The notes beneath the pieces are model-generated. The model had not been told where the DNA came from and did no database searches. It saw only the letters and a list, made by a program, of their open reading frames with translations. Of a stretch of DNA of 8,408 nt, positions 4,247 through 8,408 are shown in pieces (within the stretch, counting starts at the first letter, position 1; the number at the start of each line of letters is the position of its first letter). The stretch is taken from assembly GCA_017630995.1 (NCBI GenBank), contig JAGBUD010000161.1, positions 1 through 8,408 on the forward strand, written 5' to 3'. The DNA comes from Clostridia bacterium (lineage in GTDB: Bacteria; Bacillota_A; Clostridia; Oscillospirales; CAG-272). Made by a program: the position numbers and the translations under genes.

Positions 4247-6961
4247 ATGTTAAACAGTAAATATATTTTAGAAATGCAGAGCTTGAAAAACGAAATTGAT
4301 ATGGATTTCGTTATGCGTGAGGTCAAGGCTCTCACCGATATAGAATATCCCCAAACCTTTGAGGCAAGAGCAAACTCAACAAAATACGTTGAGGCACTGC
4401 TTATGCGCGAGGGCTTTGAGGGCGTTGAGGTAATAGATTTCAAGGCTGACGGCAAATCCACCTATCAAGATAAGAGGTTGCCGATTAGCTGGGAGGTCTC
4501 CCACGCAAAGCTAACTGTGCTGACGAAGATAGGTGAGCTTGAAAATCAAGTTATCGCGGATTATGCTGCCCAACCCTTTTCGATTATATGGGGCTCGGTT
4601 TCAACTCCCAAGGAGGGAATAAAAACCAGAATTATCAACGAGGCAGACGTCTATATGGGCGAGGACGCGCGCGGTGCGCTCGTTCTTCTTGAAACCAACG
4701 AGCGTTGCTGCTCGGAGGTTATATCTCCGCTTCTCGACCTCGGAGCTATCGGATTTGTTACCGACGCGGTAAGCGGTGCGTGCGAATCCCCCGATACTGT
4801 AACTTGGGTGAACAGTGCGGTTGATGACAGTATGCATTGGCACGTTCAGTCCGAGGATAGAGATTTCATAGGATTTTCCATAAGCGCCAGAAACGGCAGA
4901 GCGATAAGAGCCGCCGCAAATAAAGGTCAGGTTTGGGTCAACGTTGAGTCAGACGCGCACCGCCATGAAAACGGCAGGGTCAGCGTTGTAACCGCAAAAA
5001 TTTCGGGTGAAAGCGAAAGAGAGCTTTGGGTTATGGCGCATCTTTACGAGCCTCTTGCAACCGATAATTCAACGGGCGCGATAGGCGCGATTGCCATAGG
5101 AAACGCTATCCGCAAGATGATTGCAGATGGCAGACTCGCAAAGCCGAAATACACCGTGCGCTTTGTTTTTACGATGGAGCTTTACGGATTTGCCGCCGCT
5201 GCTGATTATTTCGGCGGTTATCTCGGCGCTCGTGCCATAGGCGGAATCAATTTGGACGCGCTCCCCGTTTCGATAAACGATAAAACGCTCAATCTTTACT
5301 TTTCTCCGCATTCAAATCCCTATTGCGGAAACTATCTTATAGCAGAAACGTTCCGCATCTTCGAAGAAGCATTCAACGGCATTTTGAAGGTAAACAAGGT
5401 CGGCCATGCGTCATTTGGCGACGATTGCTCGCTTAACGATTCCACCGTTTGTCTTCCTACCGTCTGGGCGCTACACGATTGCGAGCCAAGATATCGCTAT
5501 CATCATAACTCGATAAGAGATATCAACTATATTCACAGAGAAAGATATAACTCGCTCCTTGCGGGAATCGGATTCTTCATTATGAAATCCGTAGCTCCCA
5601 CCGCCGATGACGTTAAGCTCTTCTCGAGTGAAGCCGTGGCGATTGCAAACGAAAGGCTTGCAAAAATAGCCGCCGCAGACTATGAGGAAAGCGAATCCAA
5701 ATCGAGAATGGAGTATTTCTTCGATATCGAAAAGCAGCATTTGCGCGATTTCTCCAAGTATATGAGCTGTGAGGAGGCGGAGGCTCTCGCAAGCTCGCTT
5801 TCTTGCCCCAACGTATCGGCAGACGCGGGCGCGCCCCTCACCCCGTGGCAAAAATACGCGCAGGGAATTGTTGCAAAGCGCCTTACCGTCGGTATGCCGT
5901 ACGACCTTATCAAAATTCCCAAAAAGGATAGAAAGGTTCTTCCCGGACTTCTGCTTTACAGCGCGCTTGCAAACATCATTTCAAATCTCGGAGCAGCAAC
6001 CAATCTTTACGACGCGATAAGACACGCGCTTTGGGAAACTGACGAGCCGAATAATGACGCGTCGTACAAAAAATACGTCAACTGTATCTATTATCTTGCC
6101 GAGGGTGGATATATCGGTATCGAAAACGAAAACGAGCTTAAAAAGAGCGATATAGTAAACGCGCTTTTGAATATCGGACTTAAAAAGGGCGACGTCGTTA
6201 TGCTCCATTCCTCTCTTTCCTCTTGCGGACATATTGCGGGCGGTGCAAACACCATAATAGACGCATTCCTTGAGGTTATAGGCGAGGAGGGAACGCTTAT
6301 GGCTCCCGCATTCACCCGTCCTTATATGTATTTTGAGGGCGCGCACCAAAGACAGAGAAACTTCCGTCCCTTTGACCCCAAGAATATAGGCGGAATCTCA
6401 ACGGGAACTATCCCCAAGGTGATGCTTTCTAACTACGGAGCAAAGAGAAGCGCGCACGCAACACACTCTTGGTGCGCGATAGGAAAGAACGCGGAATACT
6501 GCGTTTCTGCTCACGGGCTCCTCGATTCTCCTTGCGGAGATAATAACCCGATGGAAAGAGCGCTCGGACTTTCGGGCAAGGTTGTATTCTTCGGCTGCGG
6601 AGTCAGCCCCAATACCTTTATTCACTATCTTGAGGACAGAGCAAATTCGAATTTCCTCGAAAACGCGGTCATTAAGATTGTAAGAGAGGACGGAAAGCAC
6701 GTTACCGAGGTTATGAGAAATCACTTGCCCGGCTGCCGCGATTTTTACGGAAAGAAGACCCCGGTTTGTAAGTTCTATACGAGAGCTATAGCGCGCGGAC
6801 TTGAAATAAAGCACACCGAGCTCGGTGTCGGCTCGGTTTACACTATGGATTTGCCCGCCGTTTACGAGATAGGAACAGAGCTTTTCCGCGAGGATCCCGA
6901 CGTAACACTTTGCGATCTTCCCACTTGCACGTTCTGTGCAAGATACAGACGTAAAAAATAA
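4247..6961 (+). CDS. M28/DUF4910-like peptidase fused to AAC(3)-family N-acetyltransferase
   Basis: The product is 904 residues with no signal peptide, so it is probably cytoplasmic. Residues 1-90 are an N-terminal helical part. About 100-250 is a PA-like insert (GEDARGALVLLE, LDLGAIGFV). About 255-450 is an M28-like metallopeptidase core with AHLYEP (His265), ATDNSTG (Asp273), FTMELYG (Glu311), NLDALP (Asp337) and YHHNS (His419/His420). The second Glu of the usual M28 Glu-Glu pair is Leu312. About 545-625 looks like the winged-helix-like tail of related peptidases. About 627-880 is a full AAC(3) domain: GDVVMLHSSLSS, GGANTIIDAFLEVIGEEGTL, RSAHATHSWCAIG (His737) and HYLEDRA (Glu796). AAC(3) proteins move an acetyl group from acetyl-CoA to an amine. 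A peptide-like or amino-sugar-like substrate is inferred. The end carries a Cys cluster (889, 894, 897). Whether true antibiotic resistance is involved cannot be said. Confidence 0.88.
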   Translation: MLNSKYILEMQSLKNEIDMDFVMREVKALTDIEYPQTFEARANSTKYVEALLMREGFEGVEVIDFKADGKSTYQDKRLPISWEVSHAKLTVLTKIGELENQVIADYAAQPFSIIWGSVSTPKEGIKTRIINEADVYMGEDARGALVLLETNERCCSEVISPLLDLGAIGFVTDAVSGACESPDTVTWVNSAVDDSMHWHVQSEDRDFIGFSISARNGRAIRAAANKGQVWVNVESDAHRHENGRVSVVTAKISGESERELWVMAHLYEPLATDNSTGAIGAIAIGNAIRKMIADGRLAKPKYTVRFVFTMELYGFAAAADYFGGYLGARAIGGINLDALPVSINDKTLNLYFSPHSNPYCGNYLIAETFRIFEEAFNGILKVNKVGHASFGDDCSLNDSTVCLPTVWALHDCEPRYRYHHNSIRDINYIHRERYNSLLAGIGFFIMKSVAPTADDVKLFSSEAVAIANERLAKIAAADYEESESKSRMEYFFDIEKQHLRDFSKYMSCEEAEALASSLSCPNVSADAGAPLTPWQKYAQGIVAKRLTVGMPYDLIKIPKKDRKVLPGLLLYSALANIISNLGAATNLYDAIRHALWETDEPNNDASYKKYVNCIYYLAEGGYIGIENENELKKSDIVNALLNIGLKKGDVVMLHSSLSSCGHIAGGANTIIDAFLEVIGEEGTLMAPAFTRPYMYFEGAHQRQRNFRPFDPKNIGGISTGTIPKVMLSNYGAKRSAHATHSWCAIGKNAEYCVSAHGLLDSPCGDNNPMERALGLSGKVVFFGCGVSPNTFIHYLEDRANSNFLENAVIKIVREDGKHVTEVMRNHLPGCRDFYGKKTPVCKFYTRAIARGLEIKHTELGVGSVYTMDLPAVYEIGTELFREDPDVTLCDLPTCTFCARYRRKK

Positions 6962-6985
6962 TAAATTAAATATTTAACCGTTCTA

Positions 6986-7014
6986 TTGACTTTGCTTCTG
7001 CCGTGTTGTAAAAT
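6986..7014 (+). promoter_or_regulatory. Sigma-A-type promoter for the second peptidase gene
   Basis: TTGACT (6986-6991), a 17-nt spacer and TAAAAT (7009-7014) match the consensus well. Transcription would start near 7021, about 29 nt before ATG at 7050. The promoter lies inside the terminator hairpin of the gene before it: the spacer is the left arm and the -10 box is the loop. Confidence 0.8.
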
Positions 7015-7031
7015 ACGGTAGAAGCATTTTT
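6993..7031 (+). terminator. Intrinsic terminator of the fusion gene, wrapped around the next promoter
   Basis: Arms 6993-7004 and 7015-7026 pair over 12 bp with one G-U wobble around a 10-nt loop, followed by TTTTT (7027-7031). It starts 32 nt after the fusion-gene stop. RNA started at the nested promoter (near 7021) lacks the left arm, so the hairpin would stop only transcripts coming from upstream. Confidence 0.85.
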
Positions 7032-7036
7032 GCTTT
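7021..7036 (+). promoter_or_regulatory. Small leader hairpin before the second peptidase gene
   Basis: In RNA started near 7021, AAGCA (7022-7026) can pair with TGCTT (7031-7035) around a TTTT loop, with a possible added G-U pair at the base. It ends one base before AAGGAG (7037-7042). AAGCA is also part of the terminator's right arm, so the two structures exclude each other. The stem is short and A/U-rich, so an actual role is uncertain. Confidence 0.35.
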
Positions 7037-7049
7037 AAGGAGAAAAGCT

Positions 7050-8408
7050 ATGAAAATAACCCCAAATTTCGCTAAAGAAATGAGAGAACTTGCAAAGAGA
7101 CTCGATATGGATTTCGTTATGAAAGAAATATCCGCTCTTACAGATATTGAATATCCGCAAACCTTTGAAGCGAGAAAAAACTCGGCAAGATATACCGAGC
7201 AGCTTCTCAAAAACGAGGGGTTTTCGGACGTTGAAAGGGTGGATTTCCCCGCAGACGGAAAAACCGCATATCAAGATAAGCGTATGCCTATAAGCTGGGA
7301 TGTGTCTAGCGCAAAGCTCACCGTGCTTTCAAACGTCGCAGGTCTTGAGCGCAAGGTTATAGCGGATTACAGTCAGCACCCATATTCTGTGGTTTGGGGC
7401 TCGGTTTCGACTCCCGAGGGTGGCATTAATGCAAGAATAATTGCCGAATCCGAGGTGTTTATGGGAGAGGACGCGCGCGGTGCGCTCGTCTTGCTTGAAA
7501 ATAATGAGCAGCCCCGCGAGGCTCTCGGTGCAATCCTCGACCTCGGAGCGATAGGATTCGTTTCGGAAAGAGTGGTTGGCGCACTCGAAACTCCCGACGA
7601 AATCACTTGGATAAACAACGCAACCGAGGATAGCGGACATTGGCACGTTCAGTCTGACGACAGAGATTTTATAGGATTTTCCATAACCCCGCGTGACGCC
7701 CGCGCGCTTCGCGCCGCCGTTTCAAAGGGTCAGGTTTGGGCGCATATTGAATCGGACGCCCATCGCCACACGGACGGAACCGTGAGCCTCGTTACCGCAA
7801 CGGTGCGGGGAGAAAGCGAGCGCGAGCTTTGGCTCATAGCTCACCTTTTTGAGCCTATAGCAACCGATAATTCTTGCGGAGTTATAACCGCGATAGAAAT
7901 GGCAAGGTTGATTCGCAAGCTTCAAGATGAGGGCAAGGTTAAGCTTAAATATACGTTAAGACTCGTTTTCAGTATGGAGCTTTACGGAACGTCTGCTGCA
8001 GCTGATTATTTCGGCGGCTATCTTGGCGAAAAATGTATCGGTGCGCTTAATATAGACGGAATGCCGATAACGTGGGACGACGAGGAGGTTATGACGTTCG
8101 TTGCTCCGTATTCCGCTCCGTTCTGCGGAAATTACGTGGCTATAGCGGCGCTTCGCACCTTTGAAGAAGCTTTCCCCGACAGTATGAAATTCACGAAAAT
8201 TTCTTACTCCACCTACGGTGATGACTGTCCCCTTAACGATTCAACAGTAAATCTCCCTACGGTTTGGACTCATCATAACAGAAATTCGAGAATTTCCTAT
8301 CACCACAATTCAAAGGGCAGAGTTGATTACATAGACCCCGAAAAGTGCAGGAAATTTGTTGCGGCAAACACGTTCTTTACTCTTAAAATGATTGCACCGG
8401 GGAGCGAG
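7050..8408 (+). CDS. M28/DUF4910-like peptidase, paralogue of the upstream fusion, 3' end missing
   Basis: The frame is open for 453 codons from ATG at 7050 to the last base, so the gene continues beyond the window. It aligns with residues 1-451 of the upstream fusion almost without gaps and, by eye, well over half the residues are identical. The same blocks occur in order: GEDARGALVLLE, LDLGAIGFV, HWHVQSDDRDFIGFSI, SDAHRH, IAHLFEP (His265), ATDNSCG (Asp273), FSMELYG (Glu310), NIDGMP (Asp336) and YHHNS (His418/His419). It is a probable cytoplasmic metallo-aminopeptidase-like enzyme with no signal peptide. As in the fusion, the second metal-binding Glu of classic M28 enzymes is replaced by Leu. 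Whether an AAC(3) domain follows cannot be seen. AAGGAG (7037-7042) lies seven bases before ATG, and it has its own promoter, so it can be expressed apart from its paralogue. Confidence 0.88.
   Translation, partial: MKITPNFAKEMRELAKRLDMDFVMKEISALTDIEYPQTFEARKNSARYTEQLLKNEGFSDVERVDFPADGKTAYQDKRMPISWDVSSAKLTVLSNVAGLERKVIADYSQHPYSVVWGSVSTPEGGINARIIAESEVFMGEDARGALVLLENNEQPREALGAILDLGAIGFVSERVVGALETPDEITWINNATEDSGHWHVQSDDRDFIGFSITPRDARALRAAVSKGQVWAHIESDAHRHTDGTVSLVTATVRGESERELWLIAHLFEPIATDNSCGVITAIEMARLIRKLQDEGKVKLKYTLRLVFSMELYGTSAAADYFGGYLGEKCIGALNIDGMPITWDDEEVMTFVAPYSAPFCGNYVAIAALRTFEEAFPDSMKFTKISYSTYGDDCPLNDSTVNLPTVWTHHNRNSRISYHHNSKGRVDYIDPEKCRKFVAANTFFTLKMIAPGSE

Noticed and set aside
5471..5851. 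Long open frames opposite the fusion gene, and similar ones at 6398-6814.
   Set aside because: They are antisense shadows of conserved peptidase and acetyltransferase sequence, with low-complexity products and no start signals.
4247..6961. Calling the fusion gene an aminoglycoside-resistance gene.
   Set aside because: Membership of the AAC(3) family alone does not show aminoglycoside activity; many members act on other amines, and the peptidase fusion points elsewhere.

Overview
The window looks like a chromosomal stretch from an anaerobic, Clostridia-type member of the Bacillota, probably a gut or environmental lineage. The reasons are AT-rich intergenic DNA with sigma-A style promoters, strong AAGGAG or GGGGAG ribosome binding sites 6-7 nt before ATG, heavy use of ATA and AGA codons next to GCG, and a lipoprotein signal of Gram-positive type. 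This placement is inference. I cannot name a species. There is no rRNA, tRNA, CRISPR array or insertion sequence in view.

Layout. (1) Positions 1-491 hold the 3' part of an alpha/beta hydrolase gene (+). It converges on a LysR-type regulator (587-1435, -), and the two share a strong bidirectional terminator hairpin. (2) The regulator is divergent from a gene for a large exported metallophosphoesterase lipoprotein (1623-3704, +). The 187-bp gap between them carries a good promoter for each direction, plus an inverted repeat lying on the -10 box of the rightward promoter. (3) A small three-helix PQ-loop/SemiSWEET-like membrane protein (3810-4187, +) has its own promoter. (4) Two paralogous genes follow in tandem. 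The first (4247-6961, +) encodes 904 residues: an M28/DUF4910-like metallo-aminopeptidase with a PA-like insert, then a probable winged-helix-like segment, then a complete AAC(3)-family N-acetyltransferase domain. The second (7050 to the window edge, +) encodes the same peptidase module; its 3' end is outside the window, so whether it also carries an acetyltransferase is unknown.

How the parts may work together. The LysR regulator may control itself and the phosphoesterase through the shared intergenic region. The two peptidase paralogues probably act on related amide-bearing substrates in the cytoplasm, since neither has a signal peptide. In the first, hydrolysis and N-acetylation are tethered, which suggests processing or detoxification of a peptide-like or amino-sugar-like compound. 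The small membrane protein just upstream could move a related small molecule, but only proximity supports that.

The most notable features are the peptidase-acetyltransferase fusion, its tandem paralogue, the altered metal site shared by both, and a compact element at 6986-7042. In that element the terminator of the first paralogue is folded around the promoter of the second.
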